Source of the DNA: Endobacterium cereale | Lineage (GTDB): Bacteria; Pseudomonadota; Alphaproteobacteria; Rhizobiales; Rhizobiaceae | Direction: 5' to 3' | NCBI RefSeq assembly: GCF_009617585.1 | Contig: NZ_WIXI01000045.1 | Coordinates: 1-64,000 of the forward strand | DNA: 64,000 nt | Shown: piece after piece, positions 26,519 through 36,616 of the stretch | Position numbering within the stretch: position 1 is the stretch's first letter | Layout of the letters: each line of letters opens with the position of its first letter | The notes under the pieces: generated by a model | Databases searched by the model: none | The model's input: only the letters and a program-made list of their open reading frames with translations | Told to the model about the DNA's origin: nothing | Made by a program: the position numbers and the translations under genes

Positions 26519-28096
26519 TCAGCCTTCGTTGATCGGCAGCGCCACGAACCGGCTCGATCCATTGGCTTCGACCTGGAACAGCGCGCGGGTGCGGCCGTCC
26601 TTCTTGGCCTGCTCGATCACCTTGTTCAGCGCGGAAGCGGAAGAGACTTCCTGGTTGTTCACCGAGGTAATCGTCTCGCCTTCCTTGATGCCACGGGCGG
26701 CGGCCTCGGAGTCGGGATCGACATCGGTAATCGTCAGGCCGGCACCGTCTTCGGAGGGCTGGACGCTCATGCCGAGGCTGGCCAGCGCCTGCTCGGTCGA
26801 AGGCTTGCTGTCTTCCTCACCGGCGCTGCTGTCCGTCGTCGTGGTTTCGTCGGTCGCCATGTTGCCCAGCGTCACTTCAATCGACTGCGCCTTGCCATTG
26901 CGCCAGATCGAAACGTCGATCTTGGTGTTCGGCGCAAAAGCGGCAACCTTCTTGGCGAGGTCGCGGGCATCGTTGATCGGATCGCCGTTGACGGCAGTGA
27001 TAACGTCACCCTGCTTGATGCCGGCCTTCAGGCCCGGAGACCCTTCCTGCGGAGCAACAACCAGCGCGCCCTTCGGCTCGGAGAGACCGAGGCTTTCAGC
27101 GATATCCTTGTTCACAGGCTGGATTTGCACGCCAAGCCAGCCGCGCTCCACCTTGCCATCCTTCATCAGGTCGGCAACCACATCCTTGGCAGTGGAAGCC
27201 GGGATGGCGAAGGCGATGCCGACATTGCCGCCCGAAGGCGAGAAGATCGCGGTGTTGATGCCGACCACTTCGCCGTTGAGGTTGAAGGTCGGGCCACCCG
27301 AGTTGCCGCGGTTGACGGCGGCATCCACCTGGATGAAGTCGTCATAAGGACCGGAGCCGATGTCACGGCCACGGGCCGAAACGATACCGGCGGTTACTGT
27401 GCCGCCAAGACCGAACGGATTGCCGACAGCAACCACCCAGTCACCGACGCGCGTCTTGTTGTCGTCTGCAAAATTGACATAGGTGAACTTGCGGCTTGCG
27501 GCGTCGACCTTGAGAACGGCGAGATCGGTGCGGCTGTCCTTGCCGATCAGCTTGGCATCGAGTTCGGTGCCGTCATTCAGCACGACCGTATAGGCAGAAC
27601 CATCGGAAACGACGTGATTGTTGGTGACCACGTAACCGTCTTCGGAGATGAAGAAGCCGGAACCCTGTGCGGTCGGACGCAGGTGATGCGGACGCTGCGG
27701 GCCACCGCGCTCGGCACGATCACGGCCACGCGGACCAGCCTGCGGACCGCCAGGTCCTTCTTGACCACCGAATTCACGGAAAAAACGCTTCAGCGGATGA
27801 TCGTCGGGGAGGTTTTCAAAACCGCGACCACCGAAGGAAAAGCCGCTGCCACGCTCGTCATTGGAAGCGGTTTCGGTGTCGGACTGGACGCGGACGGAAA
27901 CGACTGCGGGTGAAACGGCCGATACGACATCGGCGAAGCTTGGAACCTGCGGCGCGGTAACGGTGACCGGAGCTGCAAAGGAATTGACGACCTGGGCAGG
28001 GATACCGGTCGAAAGCATGACCGCCGCGAGACCGGCAACAGTCGTCGTCTTCAATACGGTCTTCAGCGAGGGACGGCCGAAAGTGCTCTTGAGCAT
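26519..28096 (-). CDS. degP: Do-like periplasmic serine protease DegP/HtrA
   Basis: 525 aa. Signal sequence at residues 1 to about 42, then a Gly/Arg/Pro-rich loop (GGPQAGPRGRDRAERGGPQ) in the LA-loop position, the trypsin-like domain with triad H161 (NNHVV), D191 (RTDLAVLK) and S266 (RGNSGGP), and two PDZ domains (about 310-400 and 440-520). Periplasmic quality-control protease and chaperone. The start at 28096 follows AGAAGAAGGTACCACAC. Followed by a two-component pair on the same strand. Confidence 0.95.
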   Translation of the reverse strand: MLKSTFGRPSLKTVLKTTTVAGLAAVMLSTGIPAQVVNSFAAPVTVTAPQVPSFADVVSAVSPAVVSVRVQSDTETASNDERGSGFSFGGRGFENLPDDHPLKRFFREFGGQEGPGGPQAGPRGRDRAERGGPQRPHHLRPTAQGSGFFISEDGYVVTNNHVVSDGSAYTVVLNDGTELDAKLIGKDSRTDLAVLKVDAASRKFTYVNFADDNKTRVGDWVVAVGNPFGLGGTVTAGIVSARGRDIGSGPYDDFIQVDAAVNRGNSGGPTFNLNGEVVGINTAIFSPSGGNVGIAFAIPASTAKDVVADLMKDGKVERGWLGVQIQPVNKDIAESLGLSEPKGALVVAPQEGSPGLKAGIKQGDVITAVNGDPINDARDLAKKVAAFAPNTKIDVSIWRNGKAQSIEVTLGNMATDETTTTDSSAGEEDSKPSTEQALASLGMSVQPSEDGAGLTITDVDPDSEAAARGIKEGETITSVNNQEVSSASALNKVIEQAKKDGRTRALFQVEANGSSRFVALPINEG

Positions 28097-28242
28097 GTGT
28101 GGTACCTTCTTCTCTTCTTGGGTGCGCCGGAGGGGACGGCTGCGGTGGATGAAGAGAGATATAGGCGCCACGACCTTAACTGCACGTGTCCGCAGCATGA
28201 ATTCTTGGTAATGTTCGCATGGGCATCTTTCGCCCCAGAACC

Positions 28243-28268
28243 AAAAAGGGCGAGCCAATGACCCGCCC
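28243..28268 (-). terminator. Terminator of the Cys-rich mini-protein gene
   Basis: Read on the minus strand: GGGCG, an imperfect inner stem and loop, CGCCC, then five Ts. It lies 29 bp past the stop at 28297 and separates this gene from degP. Confidence 0.7.
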
Positions 28269-28296
28269 ATTCTGGAATTTTTCTGGCGGCGCCTGA

Positions 28297-28497
28297 TCAG
28301 GCAGCAGCACCTTCTTCGTCGAACTGACCGCACCAGTCATTGGCAGCAACGACCGGCCAAAGGCCACGGGCGTTGGCATCCGGCTGCGAAACCGGCGGGT
28401 TGAAACGACAGAGACCAGCGTCCTCGGCAGAAGCGCCGGCGTTTACGATGTGATCTTCATAAAAAGAGCAGGCCTTGCAAGCAGCAGTGTTCGACAT
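28297..28497 (-). CDS. Small four-cysteine protein (putative Fe-S or metal-binding)
   Basis: 66 aa. Cys7-x2-Cys10, Cys30 and Cys56 are the only cysteines, and the last two lie in the motifs LCRFNPP and DWCGQF. Four spaced cysteines in a soluble mini-protein suggest metal or iron-sulfur binding; this is inference, with no named family that I am sure of. The ATG at 28497 follows AGAGGAAAAGCGAT. An Irr-box-like palindrome lies 53 bp upstream, so iron-dependent control is likely. It has its own terminator. Confidence 0.8.
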   Translation of the reverse strand: MSNTAACKACSFYEDHIVNAGASAEDAGLCRFNPPVSQPDANARGLWPVVAANDWCGQFDEEGAAA

Positions 28498-28549
28498 ATC
28501 GCTTTTCCTCTTGGTTATCGGGCTCAAACTTGAGACCCGCATTCATAAT

Positions 28550-28566
28550 ATTAGAATTATTCTAAA
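28550..28566. promoter_or_regulatory. Irr box / iron control element-like palindrome
   Basis: ATTAGAATTATTCTAAA matches the alphaproteobacterial Irr (ICE) consensus TTTAGAANNNTTCTAAA at every position except the first base. It sits between the Cys-rich mini-protein gene (start 28497, minus) and the chemoreceptor gene (start 28886, plus), much closer to the former. Irr represses or activates such promoters when iron/heme is low. Confidence 0.75.
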
Positions 28567-28885
28567 CTGATATCGCGTTGTTTGACAAGAGGATTTCACG
28601 GATTTTTCAAAAATGGGATCGTTTGTCGCAGTGGAGCCCCGGACCGGGCAAACTACGCCCGGATGGATGCGGCAAGCGTCAGGTTGCCTAAGGAACAGTA
28701 CTGCGCCGCAAGAATTCAGCGCACGCGCCGCGTTAAAAGCCGCAATAGCTGATCAACCCACACGTTTTAACGATGTAAGTGACAGAAATATAAAGATAAA
28801 ATAGTTGCTTGGCGGTGCTATTCGTAACTCGGAATTAATTACTTTTATCAATATTCTCAGAAAATTTTATTTCTCGGAGATTTTC
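28567..28885. other. Intergenic region before the chemoreceptor gene
   Basis: About 320 bp with no convincing gene. The last 120 bp are visibly AT-rich (for example AAATATAAAGATAAAATAG near 28790), unlike the flanking genes, and must contain the chemoreceptor promoter. No clear hairpin or operator beyond the Irr-like box to the left. Confidence 0.5.
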
Positions 28886-30664
28886 GTGAGCCTCAGGTCC
28901 TTTATTGCCGGTGACGCGTCGGATGTTCTGGACGCCTTCAACCGCTCCCAGGCGATTATTTCTTTCAAGCCGGATGGCACCATTCTCGATGCCAACGACA
29001 ATTTCTGTGCCGCCGTCGGGTATTCCCGCGAGGAAATCATCGGCAAGCATCACCGAATCTTCGTTGATCCGCGCGAGGCCCAGTCGCCGGCTTATTCAGC
29101 CTTCTGGAAGAAGCTCTCCTCCGGCCAGTTCGATCGCGGCCAGTACAAGCGTTTTTCCAAAACCGGTCAGGAAATCTGGATCGAGGCTTCCTACAATCCG
29201 GTCGTGCGCGGCAGCAAGGTCGTCAAGATCGTCAAGATCGCCAGCGATATCACCGCCGAGAAGGTTCACAGCCTTGAAAGCGACGGCAAGCTGGTGGCGC
29301 TCGAGCGCGCGCAGGCGATGATCGAGTTCACGCCCGACGGCAAGATCCTCAATGCCAACGAAAATTTCCTCGGTGCGCTTGGCTACACACTCGACGAAAT
29401 CGTCGGCAAACACCACAGCATGTTCTGCGAACCGGCCTATGTCACCACCCAGCAATATGCGGAATTCTGGCCGCGTCTGGCTGCCGGCGAATTCTTCAAC
29501 GACGAATTCAAGCGTTTCGACAAGTCGGGCAATGCCATCTTTATCCAGGCGACCTACAACCCGATCCTCGATGACGACGGCAAGGTCTTCAAGGTCGTCA
29601 AATTCGCGACCGACGTGACCGGTCGCGTGCGCGCGCTTCAGGAAATCGGCGCCGGTCTGCAGCGTCTCGCCGAATGCAATATTCGCTTCACCATCGACGA
29701 TCCGTTCGTGCCGGAATTCGATCACTTGCGCCATGACTTCAATGAGTCGCTGGCAAAGTTCCAGCAGACGCTGGAACAGGTTCTCGCCCAGACGACAATG
29801 CTGTCTGCCAAGAGCGGCGAGATGAGCGACAGCGCCAGCGGCATCGCTCACCGTTCCGAGCAGCAGGCAGCAGCACTCGAGCAGGCATCCGCGGCACTCG
29901 AAGAGATCACCGTCACCGTCGGCCAGTCGTCGGAACGCACCGCCGAAGCCCGCAAGCTCGTCATCGATGCCCGCTCGGCCGCCACCAAGTCGGTCGAAGT
30001 GGTCACCTCCACCGTCAACGCCATGGACCGTATCGAGGCAGCGTCGAAGGAAATCTCCAACATCATCGGTGTCATCGACGAGATCGCCTTCCAGACCAAC
30101 CTGCTGGCGCTCAATGCTGGCGTCGAGGCCGCCCGCGCCGGTGAAGCCGGCAAAGGTTTTGCCGTGGTTGCCCAGGAAGTGCGCGAACTTGCGCAGCGTT
30201 CCGCATCGGCCGCCAAGGAAATTTCGGGCCTCATCCTCAATTCCTCCCGCGAAGTGCAGGAGGGCGTGCGCCTTGTCGGCGCCACCGGCGATGCCTTGAA
30301 GGATATCGAACGTTACGTCCAGTCGATCGACACCAATATCGAGGCGATTTCCGTTGCCGCGTCGGAACAGTCGACCAGCCTTCTCGAAATCAACTCGGCT
30401 GTGAACTCGCTCGACAAGATGACCCAGGAAAACGCTGCCATGGTCTCTAATATGAGCGCCATTGCCGGAACCCTTGCCAACGGCGCAAGCGAACTCGAAC
30501 AGCTCGTCAAGCGCTTCAAGCTCAACCGCCGCAAATGGGTGCGCGAACCCGGCTCAGACGCCGCCGTTCGCGGCACGGATTCGCGCGGTTTTGGTCGCCA
30601 GACACTCTACCTGCCGCACACCGAAGTGCCGGGTGCTGCCGCCTCGATGATCAAGGCCGCCTGA
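28886..30664 (+). CDS. Cytosolic methyl-accepting chemotaxis protein with two PAS domains
   Basis: 592 aa from a GTG start at 28886; the frame is open 27 codons further up, but that stretch is AT-rich and atypical. No membrane helix. Two near-duplicate PAS domains (about residues 15-130 and 140-250; shared wording FKPDGTILDANDNF / FTPDGKILNANENF and IIGKHH / IVGKHH) precede the MCP signalling domain, whose hairpin tip reads AFQTNLLALNAGVEAARAGE. It feeds a CheA/CheW array or related pathway from an internal signal, perhaps redox or heme/flavin bound by PAS. A terminator follows at 30691. Confidence 0.92.
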   Translation: MSLRSFIAGDASDVLDAFNRSQAIISFKPDGTILDANDNFCAAVGYSREEIIGKHHRIFVDPREAQSPAYSAFWKKLSSGQFDRGQYKRFSKTGQEIWIEASYNPVVRGSKVVKIVKIASDITAEKVHSLESDGKLVALERAQAMIEFTPDGKILNANENFLGALGYTLDEIVGKHHSMFCEPAYVTTQQYAEFWPRLAAGEFFNDEFKRFDKSGNAIFIQATYNPILDDDGKVFKVVKFATDVTGRVRALQEIGAGLQRLAECNIRFTIDDPFVPEFDHLRHDFNESLAKFQQTLEQVLAQTTMLSAKSGEMSDSASGIAHRSEQQAAALEQASAALEEITVTVGQSSERTAEARKLVIDARSAATKSVEVVTSTVNAMDRIEAASKEISNIIGVIDEIAFQTNLLALNAGVEAARAGEAGKGFAVVAQEVRELAQRSASAAKEISGLILNSSREVQEGVRLVGATGDALKDIERYVQSIDTNIEAISVAASEQSTSLLEINSAVNSLDKMTQENAAMVSNMSAIAGTLANGASELEQLVKRFKLNRRKWVREPGSDAAVRGTDSRGFGRQTLYLPHTEVPGAAASMIKAA

Positions 30665-30690
30665 ACCACCATCCCGACCTGAACGATTTG

Positions 30691-30722
30691 CAGCACCGCC
30701 GGTACAATACCGCGCGGTGCTG
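30691..30722 (+). terminator. Hairpin after the chemoreceptor gene
   Basis: CAGCACCGC-CGGTA-CAA-TACCG-C-GCGGTGCTG: a 14-bp stem with one bulged base, 26 bp after the stop at 30664. No T run, but stable. Confidence 0.65.
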
Positions 30723-30817
30723 TCGCATTTCAGGTGGCTCATCATCTTCCCGCAGACTTGGACAGATCGCGGTACGCTCCATATTCAGGTTGGCATCAAA
30801 GCGAAATCCGGGAAAAT

Positions 30818-31345
30818 ATGAAGCATCGGTTCTGCATCATCGCGATTTGCGCATTCGGGATGCTTCTCTCGCCCGCCAACGCCAACCGAATTGACCATGT
30901 CCAAGTGGTAGCGCATTCAGAAAACAGGCAGAACATGTCCCCATCGAACCCCAAAATGCTGGACTGGGCTATTCCCGACAACCTCGACACGATCATCGCA
31001 GACGAAGGCATGTGGGAAAGCGACCACTGGCAGCCGGTCATTTTTACGGTGATGGGCGATACGGTCTATCAGGGCCGGCCAATCGCGCAGGCCTGGCAGA
31101 TCGAATTTTCGCCGCGTGGGCCGGAATTCTCGGAAGCAAACAAGCGCCTCGCTGCCGCAGGTAAGACACCCGATGCCTATGGCTGGCGGGATTTTATCGT
31201 GGAGGCGATGGCAGACCATGCACCGGACCATGCCGGCGGACTTCACACGGATGACACCGAGGCAGCCAGCCTTGTTATCTGGGTGGAATCGGAAGAGGCC
31301 TGCAAGGCACTGATGGAGGTGATCTGGGAAGCGCTCCATCCGTAA
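30818..31345 (+). CDS. Hypothetical exported protein
   Basis: 175 aa. A signal peptide is clear (MKHRFCIIAICAFGMLLSPA, cleavage after ANA), so probably periplasmic. The mature part is acidic and Trp-rich (MLDWAIPDNLDTIIADEGMW; WQIEFSPRGPEF; LVIWVESEEACKALMEVIW). ATG at 30818 preceded by CGGGAAAAT. No family recognised. It lies in the segment between degP and the cyc operon. Confidence 0.6.
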   Translation: MKHRFCIIAICAFGMLLSPANANRIDHVQVVAHSENRQNMSPSNPKMLDWAIPDNLDTIIADEGMWESDHWQPVIFTVMGDTVYQGRPIAQAWQIEFSPRGPEFSEANKRLAAAGKTPDAYGWRDFIVEAMADHAPDHAGGLHTDDTEAASLVIWVESEEACKALMEVIWEALHP

Positions 31346-31446
31346 TGCGGACCGTGCCATCACCGCTTCGATAATTCTTAAATCCGCGTTTTCCTCTGCG
31401 GAGAGTGGCTTCGCAGTACTAACACCGGCTGGCTGCGTGAACCGGA

Positions 31447-32142
31447 TCACACAGGACTGCCGCTTCTGCCTTTTCGACGTTTCGCCAAAGCTTTCATTGC
31501 CAGTTGTTCACGACTTTCCGGTCTGGAAGACATCGTCAGTAATCCCAAGCTATCTCGTGCGATTACAACGTCATTTTGAGCCGAAAAACTCATATTGACG
31601 ATAGCAGCTTGTTCGCATGCACGCTTGAAGTTTTCAGTGGCAATCCAATTCATGGTTGGCAGGTCGGCTGATTTGAAGAAAGCATGACCGGTGTTCTTGA
31701 AAGCAATTTTGTTTATGCATTTGACATTTTCACGATTGAAATCGGAACGATCTGGAAAATATTCGATTTCGGATTGCTCCAGATCCAAACAATTGATGAA
31801 ATCGTCAATAATGATGAAAAATGTGGACTGAGCATTCTCGATACCGCCACCACCGCAATCGATATATTCAATCACTGATTTTCTATACTTTACCGCAAAA
31901 CGATCGAGCAGGTTCACAAATTTTTGCGAACAAAGAATCCCGCCGCGTAGTTCATCAAAGTCGAACGGCTCAAGCGGATATTCTGCATCCAGGAATATGA
32001 AGAGTTTTTCTGGCAGATCGACTTTGGCCGGATCGAACTGCAGATCCCAGGAATATGTAGCACATTGTCCTTTTGAAGATTTTTTATCGGCCATCTCGGC
32101 CGCGAAGAAAATATCTTTGTCAGAAACAAAATAATATTCCAT
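31447..32142 (-). CDS. Putative immunity protein, Imm11/DUF1629-like
   Basis: 231 aa, markedly AT-rich compared with every neighbour, suggesting recent acquisition. The layout recalls the Imm11 (MXAN_0049/DUF1629) family: GGILCSQKFVNLLDRF, then FFIIIDDFINCLDLEQSE, and a late HAFFKSADLPTMNWIATENF...IVNMSFS. Members protect against polymorphic toxins. I see no toxin gene nearby, so it would be an orphan. Assignment is from pattern memory only. The C-terminus is basic (KALAKRRKGRSGSPV). Confidence 0.55.
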   Translation of the reverse strand: MEYYFVSDKDIFFAAEMADKKSSKGQCATYSWDLQFDPAKVDLPEKLFIFLDAEYPLEPFDFDELRGGILCSQKFVNLLDRFAVKYRKSVIEYIDCGGGGIENAQSTFFIIIDDFINCLDLEQSEIEYFPDRSDFNRENVKCINKIAFKNTGHAFFKSADLPTMNWIATENFKRACEQAAIVNMSFSAQNDVVIARDSLGLLTMSSRPESREQLAMKALAKRRKGRSGSPV

Positions 32143-32285
32143 AATATTTCTCGCTTCTTACAAATTTAGCCAAAGAACATTACCGATACTATCGGCTGAT
32201 TGCCGTCACGTCTCCGTAGGATTTGTATGATGTCAGCAGTTTATGCTTCTTCAATAACTGGATCGGCCTGCATCGTAAAAATGCC

Positions 32286-32741
32286 TCACCCCTTAGACAA
32301 CTCGTCGATCCGCGCCCTCTCCTGATCGGACAACGGCGTCACCGTCTTCAACGGAGGACGGCTGCGCACGAACAGGATCATCGTCAGCGCGCCGATCAGA
32401 AGCAGCGCAATCGGTGCCACCCACAAAAGCACCGTCTTGGCGCTCAGGCGCGGCTTCAGCAGCACGAACTCGCCATAACGCGACACGACGTAATCCAACA
32501 CCTGCTCATCGGTGTCGCCATCGGTCAGGCGTTCGCGCACCAGCACGCGCAGATCCTTGGCCAGCTCGGCATTGCTGTCGTCGATCGACTGGTTCTGGCA
32601 GACCATGCAGCGCAGATGCGCCGAAAGACCTCTCGCCCGCTGTTCCAGAACCGGGTCTTTCAACACCTCGTCCGGGTTGACGGCCAGCGCCGGCAAGGCA
32701 CTGAAAAGGATGATGATCGCAATCAGGACACGGCGCATCAT
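32286..32741 (-). CDS. ccmH: Cytochrome c-type biogenesis protein CcmH (CycL)
   Basis: 151 aa. Signal peptide (ending LPALA), the apocytochrome-thiol reducing motif [11 protein letters not shown] with its Cys pair near residue 46, and a C-terminal membrane anchor ([21 protein letters not shown]). It keeps apocytochrome c haem-site cysteines reduced for haem ligation. The start ATGATG overlaps the ccmF stop (TGA), so the two are translationally coupled. Last gene of cycHJKL; about 140 bp of gene-free sequence follows. Confidence 0.95.
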   Translation of the reverse strand: MMRRVLIAIIILFSALPALAVNPDEVLKDPVLEQRARGLSAHLRCMVCQNQSIDDSNAELAKDLRVLVRERLTDGDTDEQVLDYVVSRYGEFVLLKPRLSAKTVLLWVAPIALLLIGALTMILFVRSRPPLKTVTPLSDQERARIDELSKG

Positions 32742-34735
32742 TCGGCTGGCTCCATCACCGGCGTCACCGGCTTTGCCACCTTCGCCTTGCGGCTCGGCGC
32801 GCCCACACGCAGGCGACGGTCGGAAAGCGATACGAAACCACCCAGCATCATGATCAGGCAGCCGCCCCAGATGCACAGGATGAACGGCTTCCACCAGATG
32901 CGCACGACAATGCCACCGTCATCCATCGGATCGCCCAGCGACACGTAAAGCTGGCTGAACCAGAAAGTGACGATACCGGCCTCGGTGGTCGGCATGCGAC
33001 GCGCGGTATAAAGCCGCTTGGACGACCATGTATCGGCAACCACGACACCATCCTTGCTGATGGTGAAATGCCCCTGATCGTCGGTATAGTTCGGCCCGAC
33101 CGCATGGCGCATACCGTCGAAAACGAGGCTATAGCCCCCCGCCTCCGCCGTTGCACCCTGCTTCATCTCCAGCACGGTTTCCGTCTCGTAGGTGGAGACG
33201 ATGATGATTCCGAGCACCGTCACGCCAAGTCCGAAATGCGCAAGCGCCGTGCCGAAGGCCGAACGCGGCAGGCCCGCCAGACGCCGCCATGCAACGTTGA
33301 ACGCCAGCTTGCCGAAATTGGCGCGGTACCAGAGATCGGCCAGTGCGCCGAGCATCAGGTAACAGGCCATGGCCAGACCCGCGGCCGCCATCACCGGCCC
33401 GCCGTTTTCGATGTAATAGAGAACGAGCCCGGCCACGAAGGCGAAGCCGATGACCGCGTAAAGCCGCTGCATCGCACCCATCAGGTCTGCACGCTTCCAC
33501 GCCAGAAGCGGGCCGAACGGCACGGCGATCAAAAGCGGGATCATCAGCAGGCCAAAACTCAGGTTGAAGAACGGCGCACCGACCGAAATCTTCTCGCCGG
33601 TAATAGTTTCCAGCACCAGCGGATACAGCGTACCGGTCAGCACCGTGGCGCAGCAAACCGTCAGGATCAGGTTGTTGAGAACCAGCGCGCCCTCACGCGA
33701 GATCGGCTGAAACAGGCCGCCGCTTTTCAGTTTTGGCGCACGCCATGCAAACAGCGTGAAAGCACCGCCGATAAACAGCGTCAGAATACCGAGGATAAAA
33801 ATGCCGCGCGACGGATCGGTAGCAAACGCATGAACCGAGGTCAGCACGCCCGAACGAACGAGGAAAGTGCCGAGCAGCGACAGCGAAAAGGTCATGATCG
33901 CCAGAAGCACGGTCCAGATTTTCAGCGCCTCGCGCTTCTCCATGACAAGCGCCGAATGCAAAAGCGCGGTGCCGGCCAGCCAAGGCATGAAAGAAGCGTT
34001 TTCGACCGGATCCCAGAACCACCAGCCGCCCCAGCCCAGTTCGTAATAGGCCCAGTAGGAGCCCATGGCGATGCCGGCGGTGAGAAACGTCCAGGCCGCC
34101 AGCGTCCACGGACGTACCCAGCGCGCCCAGGCGGCATCGATGCGGCCCTCTATCAGCGCCGCGACCGCAAAGGAGAAACAGACGGAAAACCCTACATAAC
34201 CGAGATAGAGAAGCGGCGGATGGATGGCGAGGCCAAAGTCCTGCAGGATCGGGTTGAGGTCCTGCCCCTCCGCCGGAGCCGGATCGAGCCTGATGAACGG
34301 ATTGGAGGTCAGCAGGATGAAGAACAGGAAGGCCGAGGCGATCCAGGCCTGCACGGCCAGAACATTGGCTTTCAGCGTTTCCGGCAGGTTCTTGCCGAAC
34401 ATCACCACCAGAGCGCTGAACAGCACGACGATCAGCAGCCACAACAGCATCGAGCCTTCGTGATTGCCCCATACGCCGGTATATTTATAGAGGAGCGGCA
34501 TCAGCGAATGGGAATTCTCCCATACGTTTTTGACCGAAAAATCGGAAGCCACATAGGCCCAGGTCAGAACGCCGAACGAAAACGCCACCAGTCCGAACAG
34601 GACGAGCGAGGCGACCGGCGCCAGCGCCATCATCGCCGCATCGCGACGGGCGGCACCGATCACAGGTACGACCGACAGGATCAGCGCCACGGCAAGCGCC
34701 AGCACCAGAGCAAAATGACCGATCTCGATGATCAT
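32738..34735 (-). CDS. ccmF: Haem lyase subunit CcmF (CycK)
   Basis: 665 aa, about 14 membrane helices, with the haem-handling tryptophan-rich WWD motif ([20 protein letters not shown]) near residue 230. It works with CcmH and CcmI to attach haem from holo-CcmE to apocytochrome c in the periplasm. The start at 34735 overlaps the ccmE stop by 4 bp (ATGA). Confidence 0.96.
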   Translation of the reverse strand: MIIEIGHFALVLALAVALILSVVPVIGAARRDAAMMALAPVASLVLFGLVAFSFGVLTWAYVASDFSVKNVWENSHSLMPLLYKYTGVWGNHEGSMLLWLLIVVLFSALVVMFGKNLPETLKANVLAVQAWIASAFLFFILLTSNPFIRLDPAPAEGQDLNPILQDFGLAIHPPLLYLGYVGFSVCFSFAVAALIEGRIDAAWARWVRPWTLAAWTFLTAGIAMGSYWAYYELGWGGWWFWDPVENASFMPWLAGTALLHSALVMEKREALKIWTVLLAIMTFSLSLLGTFLVRSGVLTSVHAFATDPSRGIFILGILTLFIGGAFTLFAWRAPKLKSGGLFQPISREGALVLNNLILTVCCATVLTGTLYPLVLETITGEKISVGAPFFNLSFGLLMIPLLIAVPFGPLLAWKRADLMGAMQRLYAVIGFAFVAGLVLYYIENGGPVMAAAGLAMACYLMLGALADLWYRANFGKLAFNVAWRRLAGLPRSAFGTALAHFGLGVTVLGIIIVSTYETETVLEMKQGATAEAGGYSLVFDGMRHAVGPNYTDDQGHFTISKDGVVVADTWSSKRLYTARRMPTTEAGIVTFWFSQLYVSLGDPMDDGGIVVRIWWKPFILCIWGGCLIMMLGGFVSLSDRRLRVGAPSRKAKVAKPVTPVMEPAE

Positions 34736-35238
34736 GGCTTTGTCGCTCCCGTCGTCTCTACTTTTGCCGGCTGCTCTTTTGCCGGCGCCATGCCCTTGCC
34801 CGTGCCATCTTCCCATACACCATCCTTCTTCAGGCGGTCGGCGACTTCTTTGGGCATGTAGTTCTCGTCATGCTTGGCCAGAACGCTATCTGCCACGAAG
34901 GCATGGCTTGCGGCATCGAACGAGCCTTCCGTCACCACGCCCTGCCCCTCGCGAAACAGATCGGGCAGGATGCCTGTATAGCTCACCGGCACGGTATTCG
35001 TGCCATCCGTCACAGTAAAGGATACGGTCGAACCGGTACCGCGCTTCACCGATCCGGCCTCGACAAGCCCGCCGAGGCGGATACGCGTGCCCGGAGAAAT
35101 CTGCGCGGTCTTCAGGTCACCCGGCATGAAGAAATAGGCAACCGACTGGCTGAAGGCGAACATCACCAGCAGCACCGCCACCATGATGAAGGAGACGCCA
35201 CCGGCAATCACTGCCATGCGTTTCTGTTTGCGGGTCAT
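34732..35238 (-). CDS. ccmE: Haem chaperone CcmE (CycJ)
   Basis: 168 aa. N-terminal membrane anchor ([22 protein letters not shown]), beta-barrel core ([15 protein letters not shown]) and the haem-binding histidine motif [11 protein letters not shown]. It carries haem covalently from CcmC to CcmF. Overlaps ccmI and ccmF by 4 bp at each end. Confidence 0.96.
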   Translation of the reverse strand: MTRKQKRMAVIAGGVSFIMVAVLLVMFAFSQSVAYFFMPGDLKTAQISPGTRIRLGGLVEAGSVKRGTGSTVSFTVTDGTNTVPVSYTGILPDLFREGQGVVTEGSFDAASHAFVADSVLAKHDENYMPKEVADRLKKDGVWEDGTGKGMAPAKEQPAKVETTGATKP

Positions 35239-36374
35239 GGTTTTGCTCCTCCGCCGATCGGCTGCTGCGGCTCAAGGCCCATTTCCACGCCCAGGGCCAC
35301 CAGTTGCCGGCCCTCGCCGGTCGTCGGCGCAAATGTCTGCAACCCCGTGTCCAGTGCCTGCTGCGCCCTCAGGCGATCGCCGAGCACGGCGTAGGAGCGC
35401 ACCAGTTGCAGCCAGCCGGCGATGTTGTTCGGCTCCTGCTCGAGACGGGTCGCCAGCGCCTCGACCATGCCTTTGATAGCACTCTGCTGGTCTTCAGCGC
35501 CCATGGACTGGATCGCCGCAACCGCCTCGTCATTGTTGTCGAGATCCGGGATCACCGTGCCACCGGTCTTGGCGATATGTTCGTTGACCAGCGCAAGCCA
35601 TGGCGCGCCGGGAGGCGTATCCTTGGCAAGCGCTTCGAAGGCCACCCGCGCCTCATCGTTTTTGCCCGCCTGCTCCAGCGCCAGCGCCAGATAGAAGCGC
35701 ACCCGCGCGTCGTCGGGTTTCAGCTTGATCGCTTCCTCGAAAGCGGAACGTGCATCCTCGATGACGATACCGTCATTGGCCGCCACCAGCGTTTCGCCCA
35801 GCCCTGCCAGCCGTTCGGGGCTTGCCCCCAGAAAACGGATCGCATTGCGATAGGCCATCTCCGCGTCACCCAGGCGTTGCGTGCGAAAATAGATCGGTGC
35901 CAGCAGATCCCAGCCCGCGCCGTCACGCGGGTTCTGCGCCAGATGGCGCTCGGCCTTGGCAACCAGCAGATCGAGATTGTTGCCGGGATTTTCCAGCCGT
36001 GCGGCCAGCGGCTGCGCCGGCAACCACGGGCTGCCCAGCGCCAAGTAAAGACAGAGCCCGATGGCGGGCACGACCAGCGTCACGCCGGCTACGGCCAGAG
36101 ACGCACGGCGTTTCGCTGGAGAGGCAGTGGCGTTTGCCTCCTTGTCGGCGGTGGCGATCAGCCGGCGGCCGATTTCGGCGCGGGCATATTCGGCCTCTTC
36201 CTCGCCGATCAGCCCCAGCCCCTTGTCGCGTTCCAGTTCACGCAGCTGGTCTCGATAGACCGCCGCTTCCCCTTCCGCGGAATCGTCAACCGACGCCCCG
36301 GCGCGCGCCAGAGGCAAAATCAGAAGGGCGGCCACCGCCGCCGTCAGACAGGCAAAAATAATCCAAAGCAACAT
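35235..36374 (-). CDS. ccmI: Cytochrome c biogenesis protein CcmI (CycH)
   Basis: 379 aa. Two N-terminal membrane helices ([20 protein letters not shown]; about 92-113) flanking a cytoplasmic coiled segment ([21 protein letters not shown]), then TPR-like helical repeats ([40 protein letters not shown]) that chaperone apocytochrome c. First gene of the cycHJKL operon, coupled to ccmE. Confidence 0.94.
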   Translation of the reverse strand: MLLWIIFACLTAAVAALLILPLARAGASVDDSAEGEAAVYRDQLRELERDKGLGLIGEEEAEYARAEIGRRLIATADKEANATASPAKRRASLAVAGVTLVVPAIGLCLYLALGSPWLPAQPLAARLENPGNNLDLLVAKAERHLAQNPRDGAGWDLLAPIYFRTQRLGDAEMAYRNAIRFLGASPERLAGLGETLVAANDGIVIEDARSAFEEAIKLKPDDARVRFYLALALEQAGKNDEARVAFEALAKDTPPGAPWLALVNEHIAKTGGTVIPDLDNNDEAVAAIQSMGAEDQQSAIKGMVEALATRLEQEPNNIAGWLQLVRSYAVLGDRLRAQQALDTGLQTFAPTTGEGRQLVALGVEMGLEPQQPIGGGAKP

Positions 36375-36616
36375 ATGCGCCCATTATCGCAAGCGGCCAG
36401 CCGATCAGACAGCATGGCACGCAGTGTCGCGAATTCGAGACCTCGCGTCCCGGCTCCGCGCCTTTATAGAATGGTTCGAATATACCCGCCTTTGACCTGG
36501 GACAAACAAAATTGACAGGCAACAAACATCATTGCCGCCAATTCCGGGTTATGCACGAAAAGTTGAATGGATAGACCACGCCTTCGTCGCGGTGAACGCA
36601 AGGCGTGGAGGCCGGA

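Noticed and set aside
33068..34861. Long plus-strand open frame opposite ccmF
   Set aside because: Shadow of a strongly conserved gene in GC-rich DNA; its translation is His/Gln/Arg-rich with no domain.
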